A stretch of 64,000 nt of DNA from Ariolimax columbianus (GCA_036924085.1 JAVGWX010000012.1:1089001-1153000); one strand, 5' to 3'. Positions 10,460 to 21,160 are shown, counted from the first letter of the stretch. A program made the numbers and translations. Notes: a model not told the origin generated them from the sequence alone.

Positions 10460-11510
10460 TTGCTGTCCGGGCTGTCAGTTGATGTCCGGGCTGTCAGTTG
10501 ATGTCCGGGCTGTCAGTTGATGTCCGGGCTGTTAGTTGATGTCCGGGCTGTTAGTTGATGTCCGGGCTGTCAGTTGATGTCCGGGCTGTCAGTTAATGTC
10601 CGGGCTGTTAGTTGATGTCCGGGCTGTTAGTTGATGTCCGGGCTGTCAGTTGATGTCCAGGCTGCCAGTTGATGTCCGGGCTGTCAGTTGATGTCCAGGC
10701 TGGCAGTTGATGTCCGGGCTGTTAGTTGATGTCCGGGCTGTCAGTTAATGTCCGGGCTGTCAGTTGATGTCCGGGCTGTTAGTTGATGTCCGGGCTGTTA
10801 GTTGATGTCCGTGCTGTCAGTTGATGTCCGGGCTGTCAGTTAATGTCCGGGCTGTTAGTTGATGTCCGGGCTGTTAGTTGATGTCCGGGCTGTCAGTTGA
10901 TGTCCAGGCTGCCAGTTGATGTCCGGGCTGTCAGTTGATGTCCAGGCTGGCAGTTGATGTCCGGGCTGTTAGTTGATGTCCGGGCTGTCAGTTGATGTCC
11001 AGGCTGTCAGTTGATGTCCAGGCTGGCAGTTGATGTCCGGGCTGTCAGTTGATGTCCGGGCTGTCAGTTGATGTCCGGGCTGTTAGTTGATGTCCGGGCT
11101 GTTAGTTGATGTCCGGGCTGTCAGTTGATGTCCGGGCTGTCAGTTAATGTCCGGGCTGTTAGTTGATGTCCGGGCTGTTAGTTGATGTCCGGGCTGTCAG
11201 TTGATGTCCAGGCTGCCAGTTGATGTCCGGGCTGTCAGTTGATGTCCAGGCTGGCAGTTGATGTCCGGGCTGTTAGTTGATGTCCGGGCTGTCAGTTGAT
11301 GTCCAGGCTGGCAGTTGATGTCCGGGCTGTTAGTTGATGTCCGGGCTGTCAGTTGATGTCCAGGCTGGCAGTTGATGTCCGGGCTGTTAGTATTTGTCCG
11401 GGCTGTTAGTTGATGTCCGGGCTGTCAGTTGATGTCCGGGCTGTTAGTTGATGTCCAGGCTGTCAGTTGATGTCCGGGCTGTCAGTTGATGTCCGGACTG
11501 TTAATCACAG
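10460..11510. repeat. Minisatellite, 19-bp units, higher-order structure
   Basis: About 55 copies of gatgtccgggctgtcagtt with single-base variants. The rare variant gctgccagtt occurs at 10661, 10908 and 11212, spaced 247 bp (13 units) and 304 bp (16 units), showing duplicated blocks. Confidence 0.95.
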
Positions 11511-11734
11511 TCTCTGCGTCAGGCCTAGTAAGCCACATCGGGTATAAATTGCAGAATATAGAAGGTACTATGGAACCTTCCGCTACGTGACACCATGCAT
11601 AACGTGAGTGCCAGGGATCCAAGCACATGTGAAAATATTTATGTTTCTTTATTGATATCATTGGATGTTTAAATTTGTGTGTACTTATATGTTTGCTTTT
11701 AAATGTGAACATTTTAGCTGTGTTTGTTTATGCT

Positions 11735-11741
11735 TACGTGT

Positions 11742-11773
<32 letters not shown>

Positions 11774-12074
11774 GTGTATGTATGTGTGTATGTATGTGTG
11801 TATGTATGTGTGTGTGTGTATATGTATGTGTGTATGTGTGTATGTGTGTGTGTATGTGTGTGTGTATGTGTGTGTGTGTATGTGTGTGTGTATTTTTGTG
11901 TGTGTATGTGTGTGTGTATTTGTGCGTGTATGTGTGTGTATAATTTTGTGTGTGTATGTGTGCGTGTATGTGTGTGTGTATGTGTGTGTGTGTATTTTAG
12001 AACGTGTGTATGTGTGTATGTGTATGTGTATGTGTGTATATATATGTGTGTATGTGTGTGTATGCGTATGTGTG

Positions 12075-12111
<37 letters not shown>

Positions 12112-12115
12112 ATAT
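11735..12115. repeat. TG-rich microsatellite
   Basis: (TG)n interrupted by TA steps (tgtgtatgtatg), about 380 bp. Alternating purine-pyrimidine sequence with Z-DNA potential. Cys/Val open frames are artefacts. Confidence 0.95.
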
Positions 12116-12119
12116 GTAT

Positions 12120-12640
12120 AAGTATTAATGTGCCGTTATACTCTGCGTGATGACTGACATAATCCCGCTGGTTCCCATTGGAGCATAAGGATACAACTTA
12201 CCCTTCAACGATTCCTATATTTGGCCGCCTTTGTATGCCCTACCTCCACCACCGCCCCCCCCCTCTCCCGACAGGGAACCAGTTGATTCTGCCTCTTCTT
12301 CCTAAAATGATGTTCACGTGTTATTTGACTCCCCGCTCTCCTGTTCCCCGGTGTGCTCCAACCCAACGCGTCTGGTTACATGGTAAGGCTGTAAGGCTAA
12401 CAGAAGCCTAAGGATGTGTCAGATTAGCGAGTGTGTGTGTGTAGGTAGACACAAGGCTACATGTATCGCTAGGCTGAGCGAACCCGTTACACGGCCTGGT
12501 CGATGCTGCGACCCATCGATCGGGCCATTAGTTTTATTGACGTCGGGTTGGATGTGAGTATGAGCTTACACATCAGCTGGGGGTCGGTTCGAGTCCTCTG
12601 AGGGTTGTCAAATGGCTCTCAGTTCTGGCCTGTTACCAGT
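12120..12640. other. Low-copy segment with a B-box-like word
   Basis: Unique sequence. At about 12583-12593 the word ggttcgagtcc matches the pol III B-box consensus, but no convincing A-box or tRNA fold surrounds it. This may be a decayed SINE. No protein gene was recognised. Confidence 0.35.
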
Positions 12641-12654
12641 CATATATTGTATGT

Positions 12655-12910
12655 CCCACATACACTCCTAAACATACTCACCCGGAAATAGACACACCTG
12701 GACCTATGCACAGCTGAACAAAGACACTCCTGCAAATAGACACACCTGGACGTATACATACCTAAACATAGACACTCCTGAGCATAGACACACCTAGACC
12801 TATAAACAACTGAACATAGACACACTTTGACCTATACACACCTAAACATAGACATACCTTGACCTATACACACCTGGACCTATACACATATGAACCTATA
12901 GTGTACACAA
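12655..12910. repeat. Degenerate tandem repeat (acacctggacctata-like)
   Basis: Irregular ~15-30 bp repeats built from the words cacacctggacctata and ctaaacatagac. More diverged than its neighbours. Confidence 0.75.
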
Positions 12911-13190
12911 ATGTACACTCACCCTAACACACACACTCACCCTAACGCACACATATACTTACCCTAACGCACACATATACTTACCCTAACGCATACATAC
13001 ACTCACCCTAAAAACACATGCACTCACCCTAACACACATACACTCACCCTAACACACATACACTCACCCTAACACACATACACTCACCGTAACACACATA
13101 CACTCACCCTAAAAACACATACACTCACCCTAACACACATACACTCACCCTAACACACATACACTCACCCTAACACACATACACACATCA
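12910..13190. repeat. Minisatellite, 20-bp units
   Basis: About 13 copies of cactcaccctaacacacata. Each unit contains ccctaa, but the unit is not a telomeric hexamer repeat. Confidence 0.9.
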
Positions 13191-13735
13191 GTGTGTGAGA
13201 GAGCCAGTGTAAAAGAGCCAGTGTGAGAGAGCCAGTGTGAGAGAGTCAGTGTGAGAGAGCCAGTGTGAGAGAGTCAGTGTGATAGAACCAGAGTGAGAGT
13301 CAGTGTGAGAGTCAGAGTGAGAGAGTCAGAGTGAGAGAGTCAGTGAGAGAGAGCCAGTGTGAGAGAGCCAGTGTGAGAGAGCCAGAGTGAGAGAGCCAGA
13401 GTGAGAGAACCAGACTGAGAGAGCCAGAGTGAGAGAACCAGAGTGAGAGAGTCTGAGTTAGAGAGCCAGTGTGAGAAAGCCAGTGTGAGCGAGCCATTGG
13501 GAGAGAGCCATTTGGGAGAGAGTCAGTGAGAGAGAGTCAGTGAGAGAGCCAGTGAGAGAAAGCCAGTGTGAGACAGCCATTGGGAGAGAGTCAGAGCTAG
13601 AGAGCCAGTGTGAGAGCCAGTGTGAGAGAGCCATTGGGAGAGAGTGAGAGCCATTGTGAAAGTGTCAGTGAGAGAGAGCCAGTGTGAGAGCCATTGGGAG
13701 AGAGTCAGAGTGAGAGAGATCCAGTGTGATAGCCA
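13190..13735. repeat. Minisatellite, ~14-bp units
   Basis: Copies of agagccagtgtgag with frequent variation in length and in the gtgtg/gagtg portion. Purine-rich. Confidence 0.9.
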
Positions 13736-13839
13736 GGCTGGTGTGCCGGCTCCTGAGAAAGTTGTGAACTGGTGAATACTCGATGACGTGTCAGACAACC
13801 TAATGGACGTCTTGTCACATAGCAGGGCTGGACAACATG

Positions 13840-14545
13840 GGTTGGGAGTCGGTCAGTCGGTCCGTGAGGGAGCCGGTTAGTCAATGAGTCGGTCAGTTGG
13901 TGAGTCGGTCAGTGAGTGAGTCGGTTAGTCATTGAGTCGGTCAGTTGGTGAGTCGGTCAGTTGGTGTTCGGTCAGTTGGTGAGTCGGTCAGTGAGTGAGT
14001 CGGTCAGTTGGTGAGTCGGTCAGTGAGTCGGTCAGTGAGTGAGCCGGTTAGTCAGTGAGTCGGTAAGTGAGTCGGTCCGTGAGTGAGCTGGTTAGTCAGT
14101 AAGTCGGTAAGTGAGTCGGTCCGTGAGTGAGCCGGTTAGTCAGTGAGTCGGTCAGTCGGTGAGTCAGTCAGTGGGTCAGTCAGTGAGTCGGTCTGTGAGT
14201 CAGTGGGTCAGTCAGTGAGTTGGTGAGTCGGTCAGTGGGTCAGTCAGTGAGTCAGTCAGTGAGTCAGTGGGTCAGTCAGTGAGTCGGTCTGTCGGTGAGT
14301 CGGTCAGTGAGTGAGTGGGTCAGTCTGTCCGTCGGTCAGTCTGTCAGTGAGTCATTAGATGAATCGGTCCGTCAGTAATTAAGTCGGTCAGTCAGTAATT
14401 AAGTCGGTCAGTCGGTGATTGAGTCAGTCGGTGAAATAGTCAGTCGGTGATTGAGTCAGTCAGTGAGTGAGTCGGTCAGTCAGTGATTGAGTCGGTCAGT
14501 GATTGAGTCGGTTAATGAGTGAGTCGGTCAGTCAGTGAGTCGGTG
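13840..14545. repeat. gtca/gtcggtcagtga-type repeat
   Basis: Irregular array built from gagtcggtcagt and its 4-bp relatives (gtca, gtcg, gtga), about 700 bp. Confidence 0.92.
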
Positions 14546-14559
14546 TGCAGTGGATGTGT

Positions 14560-14692
14560 GGGGGGAGGGGGAATGGTGTGTGCGGAGATGTGTGGAGTGG
14601 ATGTGTGGGGTGGATGTGTGGGGTGGATGTGTGGAGTAGATGTGTGGGGTAGATGTGTGGAGTAGATGTGTGGGGTGGATGTGTGGGGTGGG
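14560..14692. repeat. Short minisatellite, 13-bp units
   Basis: About nine to ten copies of gatgtgtggggtg, varying at two positions. Confidence 0.9.
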
Positions 14693-14939
14693 CCTACTGT
14701 ATCAACGACCTTCCGACCCATCTGTTGTTGCCTCTCCCCACTGCTCACAAAGCTGTCCTGGACTCTGCTCGAGCATGCGGGCTACAATCACCCACAGACT
14801 TTACTATCTTGTCTCAGTCATATTTGTTTAATAGTAGAAGCCTCTTTCAACTTAACGTGACTTAACTTAACGTCTTTATACTGGTTTAGAAGACCCTGCA
14901 GAGTCTGTATACAACCAGTTACATTTACATCACCTTGCT

Positions 14940-16010
14940 CTAAAAGCTATACTCATCCAGTTTATTCTTAAATGCATTAACTGTCTCTGCCTCCACTACC
15001 TCCCCTGGCAATGCATTCCAAGCAGACACCACTCTCTGACTAAAAAAATATTTCCTAATATCTAACCTGGACCTCTCTTTAGTCAGCTTGTAGCTATGCC
15101 CTCGTGTTATTGTAGGTGGCTGTATTTTAAAAAACTTGTTATATTCTAATTTATCCATTCCTCTGATCATCTTATAAACCTGTATTAAGTCACCACGAAT
15201 TCTTCTCTCTTCGAGATACTGTAGGCCTGTTTTTCTGAGTCGTTCCTCATAACTGTAATTCTGCAATCCCACTATCATCTTCGTCGCTCTTTTTTGTATT
15301 CTTTCTAGCATGTTTATATCCCCTCTATGATAAGGACTCCACACCTGTACACAGTACTCCAATCTAGGTCTAACTAAAGCTTTATACAGTTTGACGATCA
15401 CTTCCTTGCTCCTATGTTTAATATTTCTTTTTATCATACCTAACATTGCATTTGCCTTTTTCACTGCTACCTTAACTTGCTCCCCCACCTTTCCTGTATG
15501 ATCTATTATAACCCCTAGGTCCCTTTCCTTATCTATCTTTCTAATATTGTTCTCTCCCATTCTGTAATTATGTTCCATATTGGATCTACCCATGTGGATG
15601 ACTGTACATTTATCTACATTAAACGCCAATTGCCAGCTTACAGACCATTCTCGAATTTTATCTAAATCCGACATCAATATATCCACTTCCGCTTTAGATG
15701 AGACACTACTGCATAGTTTTGTGTCATCAGCAAATTTTGCAATCATGGATCTCATATCAATATCCAAATCATTTATGTATATCAAGAACAAAATTGGTCC
15801 CAAAACCGAGCCCTGTGGCACATCACTTTTCATTTCACACCACTCAGAGTACTCCTTATTTATGCCCACCCTCTGCCTTCTTCCCGTTAAACAGTTTTCA
15901 ATCCATTTGGCAACTTCGCCACCTATTGCATGTGATTTTAACTTTCGAAATAATCTTTGATGAGGTACTCTATCAAAGGCCTTTGCAAATTCTAGATAAA
16001 TAACATCCAC
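14940..16010 (-). pseudogene. CR1-like reverse transcriptase, palm to C terminus, open frame
   Basis: 356 codons are open. Motif A is at residues 6-12 (LEFAKAF), VPQGS at 64-68, and FADD at 93-96. The thumb and linker follow, with LVRPRLEYCVQVWSPYH, then a C-terminal block ending RVVSAWNALP. It would polymerise cDNA from element RNA at a nicked target if complete. It cannot work as it stands, because the fingers are separated by the SINE and the endonuclease is absent. Identity with copies 1 and 3 is high enough to suggest one recently active family. Confidence 0.93.
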
Positions 16011-16012
16011 TG

Positions 16013-16273
16013 AGGGGACGGCGTGGCCTAGTGGTTATGTGACACGGCTCACAACCATAAGGTGCTGGGTTCGATCCCCATCTCAGCACCGGCCGTTACC
16101 CCGGGGAAGCAAACCCTTAGAAAATGCAGGAGGAAGCAGACCCTTACATAAAATGCATGCTGAAGTCGGATGCACTGGGCCGACATGCGCAAAATAAAAA
16201 CGCAGTGCAATGCACACCGCCTTGGGGATTAGAGAAATAAGGCGAACGCAAAAAAAAAAAAAAAAAAAAAAAA
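16013..16273 (+). mobile_element. tRNA-derived SINE inserted in the CR1-like element
   Basis: A head with pol III promoter boxes is visible: an A-box-like tggcctagtgg at 16024-16034 and a B-box ggttcgatccc at 16068-16078. A tRNA-unrelated body follows (to about 16249), then a poly-A tail of about 24 at 16250-16273. It is flanked by an 8-bp duplication atccactg (16005-16012 and 16274-16281; the first A may belong to the tail). The duplicated sequence is present once in the uninterrupted CR1-like copy 1. This is a textbook target-primed insertion, younger than its host element. The family name is not known to me. Confidence 0.93.
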
Positions 16274-16281
16274 ATCCACTG

Positions 16282-16475
16282 GCTCCCCTTTATCTATGAT
16301 TTTAGTAACCTCCTCCATGAATTCTAATAGATTTGTTAAGCATGATCTCCCTCTAGTAAACCCATGCTGACTATTTCTAATTAGATTAAATTTTTCTAAA
16401 TGCATTACAATGTCTTCTTTGATTATTGACTCTAACAATTTACAGACTATGCTCGTTAAACTCACCGGTCTATAA
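16282..16475 (-). pseudogene. CR1-like reverse transcriptase, finger fragment
   Basis: The part of copy 2 on the 5' side of the SINE translates to SLTSIVCKLLESIIKED, QHGFTRGRSCLTNLLEF and VTKIIDKGEPVD, which continues after the SINE with the palm frame. The element stops at about 16475, where the other copies continue with DPANYRP-type sequence. Confidence 0.88.
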
Positions 16476-16858
16476 TCTATAGTTGCCTCTTTCAGTCATG
16501 ACTGACTATAGTTGCCTCTTTCAGTCATGACTGACTGTAGTTGCCTCTTTCAGTCATGACTGACTATAGCTGCCTCTTTCAGTCATGACTGACTATAGTT
16601 GCCTCTTTCAGTCATGACTGACTATAGATGCCTCTTTCAGTCATGACTGACTATAGATGCCTCTTTCAGTCATGACTGACTAAAGTTGCCTCTTTCAGTC
16701 ATGACTGACTATAGATACCTCTTTCAGTCATGACTGACTATAGTTGCCTATTTCAGTCATGACTGACTATAGTTGCCTCTTTCAGTCATGATTGACTCTA
16801 GTTGCCTCTTTCAGTCATGACTTACTATAGTTGCCTCTTTCAGTCATGACTGATTATA
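16476..16858. repeat. Minisatellite, 29-bp units with a perfect palindrome
   Basis: About 13 copies with core cctctttcagtcatgactga plus ctatagttg. Each unit carries the 14-bp perfect palindrome tcagtcatgactga. The array lies exactly between the truncated 5' end of CR1-like copy 2 and the 3' end of the second LINE. Confidence 0.95.
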
Positions 16859-16952
16859 GGATGATTCGATCTTATTGTTTATCTTCTATGGGCTGCACAA
16901 ACTTCGCTTCACCAAACGTGTGCTGGCCATTCAAAGCACATCTCCACCTGGA

Positions 16953-17202
16953 TCAGGCAGCAGCTTCATCTTCCCAGGATGTCAGTTTCATGTCCAAGGT
17001 CTTCATATCGCGCGAGCACACATCTTTGAACCTTAACTGTGGTCGTCCGACTGTTCTCGTGCCATTCGTCAACTCTCCATAGAGGATATCTTTGGGAATA
17101 TGACCAGCGTCCAGCGTGACCAAGCCACCGTTGTCTTCGCTGCCTAAGTAGAGTGTACATGTTTGGAAGACCGGTGCGAGAGTAAATCTCTGCATTTGTC
17201 AC
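16953..17202 (-). pseudogene. Second-type LINE C-terminal domain remnant
   Basis: Two overlapping minus frames each hold part of a conserved block: YTLLRQRRQRWLGHAGR in one frame, and HIPKDILYGELTNGTR then GRPQLRFKDVCSRDMKTLD in the other. A single ancestral frame was split by a frameshift near 17110. In intact relatives this block follows the reverse transcriptase and precedes the C terminus. Confidence 0.85.
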
Positions 17203-17716
17203 TCTGTCCCTCCATGTAATTCCATGAATTGACCAGCTTTGCCCAAGCGCCTGTCTGTTTCTGAGTCTGGAGAGAGCTTGTTGTTGGTGAGCGATCCTAG
17301 GTGTGTGAATTCATGCACAGTTGCCAGTTCATAATTATCGGTGCTAAGAGTTGCGCGGCGTTTATTTCCTACCACATCACAGTTTCTTTGTCGAGACTTA
17401 AGGTGAGACCAACATCTTTGAAAGCCTAGGAGGAGCGATCTACCAGCCTCTGCAGTTCTTGCTGACTGTTGGTGATATTTGTAGCATCATTAGCAGACGC
17501 CTGGGGCTGACCTCCAGATCTTCGTGTTAGCTTTTACTCTTACAAAGTTAAATGCCGACACTCTGACCTAGTGTGAAGACAGTTTCATTCACTTGCGTCA
17601 CCAAATGCATGCTTCAGTAACAAAGCAGAGAAGATCATGAACAGTGATGGGGCCAGGACGCAGCCTTGGTTAACACCACGGTGGAATCCAAATAATTATG
17701 ATATGCTACCACCAAA

Positions 17717-17899
17717 CTAGTGACACGATATTATTAGCTGTAGCAGTATCTCTTCACAGGCTATTTTAAAAAGGATATTGAATAGTCTATCTCTGCCAAC
17801 CAAATCAGAACTAAATGGGTTAAATATCTCCCTCACCACAACACGTGGATATATTTCAGATTTTTTAAGGTGATAACCCACCTGACTTTGAGGAAGCAA
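17717..17899 (-). pseudogene. Second-type LINE palm motif A remnant
   Basis: Sixty open codons contain FSSDLVGRDRLFNILFKIA, which aligns by eye with the motif A region of this LINE type (normally a DLxKAFDLVSRDGLFxIL-like pattern). The catalytic aspartate context is damaged. It lies between the 20-bp array and the GVNQGCVLAP motif, in the order expected of an RT. Confidence 0.65.
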
Positions 17900-18014
17900 G
17901 CCTCATCAGGTCGCAGCCATTGGTTGTAGCTGTTGCTAGGTATGGGCCAGAGCAGATAGAGCATCAGGTCGCGACCAAGGGTGTAGGGCTCGACGCAGGC
18001 TTGCTAGATTGTGC

Positions 18015-18585
18015 GAGAATTTACGAGTTGGGCTACTTCTGGGATCTGTTGGCTACTTCTAGGATCTGTTGGCTACTTCTGGGATCTGTTGGCTACTTTT
18101 GGGATCTGTTGGCTACTTCTGGGATCTGTTTGCTACTTCTGATATATGTTTGCTACTTCTGGGATCTGTTGGCTACTTCTGGGATCTGTTGACTACTTCT
18201 AGGATCTGTTGGCTACTTCTGGAATATGCTGACTACTTCTGAGATCTGTTGGCTACGTCGTAGATATATATTTTTGCTCTTCTTGGATCTGTGGACTACT
18301 TCTGAGATCTGTTGGCTAATTATACCATCTGTTGGCTATTTCTAGGATCTGTAAACTACTTTTACGATATGTTGGCTGCTCCTATGATATAGTGGCTACT
18401 TCTAAGATATGTTGGCTACTTCTAGGATCTGTTGGCTACTTCTGGAATATGTTGGCTACTTCTGGAATTGTTGGCTACTTCTAGGATATGTTGGCTACTT
18501 CTAGGATATGTTGGCTACTTCTAGGATATGTTGGCTACTTCTAGGATATGTTGGCTACGTCTAGGATATGTTGACTTCCAGATCT
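18015..18585. repeat. Minisatellite, 20-bp units, inside a LINE reverse transcriptase
   Basis: About 28 copies of ggctacttctgggatctgtt with variants (ggatatgtt, gactactt). It starts immediately after the RT motif QCEFRSGRS and sits before the motif A remnant, so it interrupts the polymerase domain. Confidence 0.92.
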
Positions 18586-18615
18586 TCCAGACCTGAATTC
18601 ACACTGTGACTTTAG

Positions 18616-19076
18616 TTACACATGCTCAACTAATTTATGTAGCCTTAGTGAGATAACTTTGGCGAAGACTTGGCCTACAACACTGAGCAGAGAGACACCT
18701 CGATAGTTATTACAGTCACTTCTTTCACCTTTGTTTTTGTCTAAAGTTACAATTTGTGCATTTCTCATATCTTGAGGTATAATGTTACAATCTGTGCATC
18801 TCTCATATCTTGAGGTATTGTGGCCTTTTTCCAACAATAACATAACATCAAATACAGCGGTTGCAAAAGTTTGTCCTTACAGCATTTGATCAAATCAGGT
18901 GGGATCCTGTCACTGCCTTGTGTTCTGCTTGGAGCCAAACTGTCAAAGTCTTCATTCAGATCTTCTACAGATGATTGGATGTTTAGCTCGTCTATACTTG
19001 CATAGTTTTTGACAGCTTCAATGGTTGGAAGTAACGGCATCGCGACACGAGTGGAGCCCAGGATAGTGTCAACCAA
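18616..19076 (-). pseudogene. Second-type LINE reverse transcriptase, finger region
   Basis: Two overlapping minus frames (18765-19076 and 18616-18843) together cover the RT fingers: residues with DRIPPDLIKCCKDKLLQPLY and IPQDMRDAQIVTLY, then NKGERSDCNNYRGVSLLS and VFAKVISLRLHKLVEHV. About 18734-18800 holds a small local duplication of the IPQDMR-coding segment, which produces the frameshift. Confidence 0.87.
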
Positions 19077-19334
19077 TAGCTCTGTCTGCTTTCCATTGCC
19101 TGTTATTTTCTCGCCACTGATGGTTTTGAATGGTGCTGTTTTCCTCTTTACGCGACCAATTGCTTCCTTTATACGATAATATATTTGTCTGATAGTTTCT
19201 GTTTGTTCTGCAGTCTGGGTGTTTTCAATGAGCTGTAGTCAGTACTCATTTCTGTAGAACGATGTTTCTGTCAGGCTTGTAACTGTTCTCACTTCAGTTT
19301 CTGTTATTGAAATGTGCTTCTATTTAATCAGAGC

Positions 19335-19635
19335 AGTGCGCTTAGCTTTCACGACAAGAGTTCTGTCGGAGCAGTGGCCAAAGTCTCAGCTATAGGTGTT
19401 CTGTCGGAGCAGTGGTCAACGTCTCAGGTACAAGAGTTCTGTCGGAGCAGTGGCCAAAGTCTCAGCTATAGGTGTTCTGTCGGAGCAGCGTCCAAAGTCT
19501 CAGGTACAAGAGTTCTGTCGGAGCAGTGGCCAAAGTCTCAGCTATAGGTGTTCTGTCGGAGCAGCGTCCAAAGTCTCAGGTACAAGAGTTCTGTCGGAGC
19601 AGTGGCCAAAGTCTCAGCGACAGGTGTCAAATCCT
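19335..19635. repeat. Minisatellite, 38-bp units in alternating dimers
   Basis: About eight copies with core gttctgtcggagcagtggcc. Two unit types (ending ctataggt or gtacaaga) alternate, giving a 76-bp dimer. It abuts the 5' side of the second-type LINE and may have grown from its coding sequence. Confidence 0.9.
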
Positions 19636-19639
19636 TCTC

Positions 19640-19805
19640 GTGTCACCTGCTGTAACAGTTCTTCTCTCGAGGGTAGTGCGTGCAGTTGATGCTGGGTCGG
19701 ATATGATCCCAGATTACCGGGACAGAAGTGTGTCGATGCTGGAGATTGAGAGTTTCCTTCTGAACGATCGAGCGCCTAGGAATCTTCTACAACACGTGCC
19801 TCCAG
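19640..19805. other. Low-copy spacer
   Basis: Unique sequence between two arrays. No gene was recognised. Confidence 0.5.
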
Positions 19806-20878
19806 GCAGCCTCCCTCCTCTAGTCACCCTGCCTCCTCCAGTCACTCACCCTCCCCTTGTCACCCTCCCTTCCCCAGTGACCCTTCCTACCCCAGTCACC
19901 CTCTCTCCCCCCAGTCACCCACCCTCCCCCAGTCACCCTCCAGTCACTCTGCCTCCTCCAATCACCCTCCCTCCCCCAGTCACCCTCCCTCCTCCAGTCA
20001 CCCTCCCTCCTCCAGTCACCCATTCTCCCTCAGTCAATATCCCTCCTCCAGTCACCCTCCCTCCCCCAGTCACCCTCCCTCCGCCAGTCACCCTCTCTCC
20101 CCCAGTCACCCTCTCTCCCCAGTCACCCTCACTCCCCAGTCGCCCTTGCTCCCCCAGTCACCCTCCCTCCCCCAGTCACCCTCCCTCCTCCAGTCACCCT
20201 CGGTCCTCCAGTCACCCTCCCTCTTCCAGTCAACCTTCCTCCTCCAGTCACCCTCTCTCTTCTAGTCACCCTCCCTCCCCCAGTCACTCTCTCTCTTCTA
20301 GTCCCCCTCCCTCTTCTAGTCACCCTCCCTTCCCCAGTCACCCTCCCTCCCCCAGTCACCCTCCCTCTTCTAGTCACCCTCCCTCCCCCAGTCACCCTGC
20401 CTCCCCCAGTCACCCTCCCTCTTCTAGTCACCCTCCCTCCCCCAGTCACCTTCCCTCTTCTAGTCACCCTCCCTCTTCTAGTCACCCTCCCTCCCCCAGT
20501 CACCCTCCCTCCCCCAGTCACCTTCCCTCTTCTAGTCACCCTCCCTCTTCTAGTCACCCTCCCTCCCCCAGTCACCCTCCCTCCCCCAGTCACCCTCCCT
20601 CTTCTCGTCACCCTCCCTCTTCTCGTCACCCTCCCTCCCCCAGTTGCCCTCCCTCCCCCAGTCACCCTCCCTCTTCTAGTCACCCTCCCTCTTTTAGTCA
20701 CCCTCCCTCTTCTAGTCACCCTCCCTCCCCCAGTCACCCTCCCACTTCTAGTCACCCTCCCTCCCCCAGTCACCCTCCCTCCCCCAGTCACCCTCCCTCT
20801 TCTAGTCACCCTCCCTCCCCCAGTCACCCTCCCTCTTCTAGTCACCCTCCCTCCCCCAGTCACCTTCCCTCCTCCCCT
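19805..20878. repeat. C/T-rich minisatellite, 18-bp units (15-21 variants)
   Basis: About 60 copies of cagtcaccctccctcccc and tcttctag variants. The unit is a multiple of three and lacks stops, so both strands are open for hundreds of codons (Ser-His-Pro-Pro repeats on +, Arg-Val-Thr-Gly repeats on -). These are artefacts. Strong pyrimidine strand bias. Confidence 0.95.
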
Positions 20879-20879
20879 G

Positions 20880-21160
20880 TACGAACCATGTGAATGCCTG
20901 AGCAAGACATGGCAGGCTGATAGATCCCAATCCGTGCTATCCCACGGCCGTATCGATCTATCGAACACAGCCAGTTCTCGCATCGATCTTGTCCACTAGG
21001 AGATCCAAGGCAATATTGACTCTGCGTGACCGCCTCTTTTATCCTCTATCCCCTCTCTCTTTTGTTTCTGACTCAATCCATTTCTGTTTCTCTGGTCTTT
21101 CACTCTTCTTGTTTTCTTATCTATTAAAATAATGACACTCTTGTCTCTTCTCATCAGATT
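20880..21160. other. Low-copy spacer
   Basis: Unique DNA. Nothing recognised. Confidence 0.5.

Larger units (their letters stand above)
14862..16475 (-). mobile_element. CR1-like non-LTR retrotransposon, copy 2, split by a SINE
   Basis: Read on the minus strand it starts near 16475 (5' truncated in the reverse transcriptase at the NYRPVSL block), is interrupted by a SINE at 16013-16273, and continues with an intact frame to the stop near 14940. The 3' UTR (about 14862-14935) contains the caaccagt/ctgtatac words shared by all four copies and ends in repeated ttaag. It is the least decayed copy: motif C is FADD and there is no internal stop over 356 codons. The 5' boundary coincides exactly with the start of the 29-bp minisatellite. 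Confidence 0.95.
16860..19330 (-). mobile_element. Second type of non-LTR retrotransposon (degenerate), split by an array
   Basis: Minus-strand reading from about 19330: a pre-RT region with AIGRVKRKTAP and ITGNGKQTE; the RT fingers with DRIPPDLIKCCKDKLLQPLY, QDMRDAQIVTLY and CNNYRGVSLLSVVGQVFA; then QCEFRSGRS near 18585-18610. A 20-bp minisatellite interrupts here. Decayed palm sequence follows (SDLVGRDRLFNILFKIA near 17760-17820), then GVNQGCVLAPSLF near 17640-17680, then the C-terminal block IPKDILYGEL and GRPQLRFKDV near 17030-17100. This motif set defines a LINE type common in molluscs and cnidarians and distinct from CR1. The clade is not assigned. Many stops and frameshifts: dead. Confidence 0.88.

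Noticed and set aside
12178..12411. 77-codon ORF
   Set aside because: Non-repetitive but without any recognised motif or context.
12570..12600. tRNA gene
   Set aside because: Only a B-box match (ggttcgagtcc); no acceptor stem, anticodon arm or clear A box could be drawn.
12910..13190. Possible telomeric or subtelomeric repeat (ccctaa words)
   Set aside because: ccctaa occurs once per 20-bp unit, not as a hexamer array.
16013..16090. Functional tRNA gene
   Set aside because: The boxes belong to a SINE with body, poly-A tail and target-site duplication; the acceptor stem does not pair properly.
19472..20983. 473-codon + frame and 284-codon - frame
   Set aside because: Produced by an 18-bp stop-free minisatellite on opposite strands.
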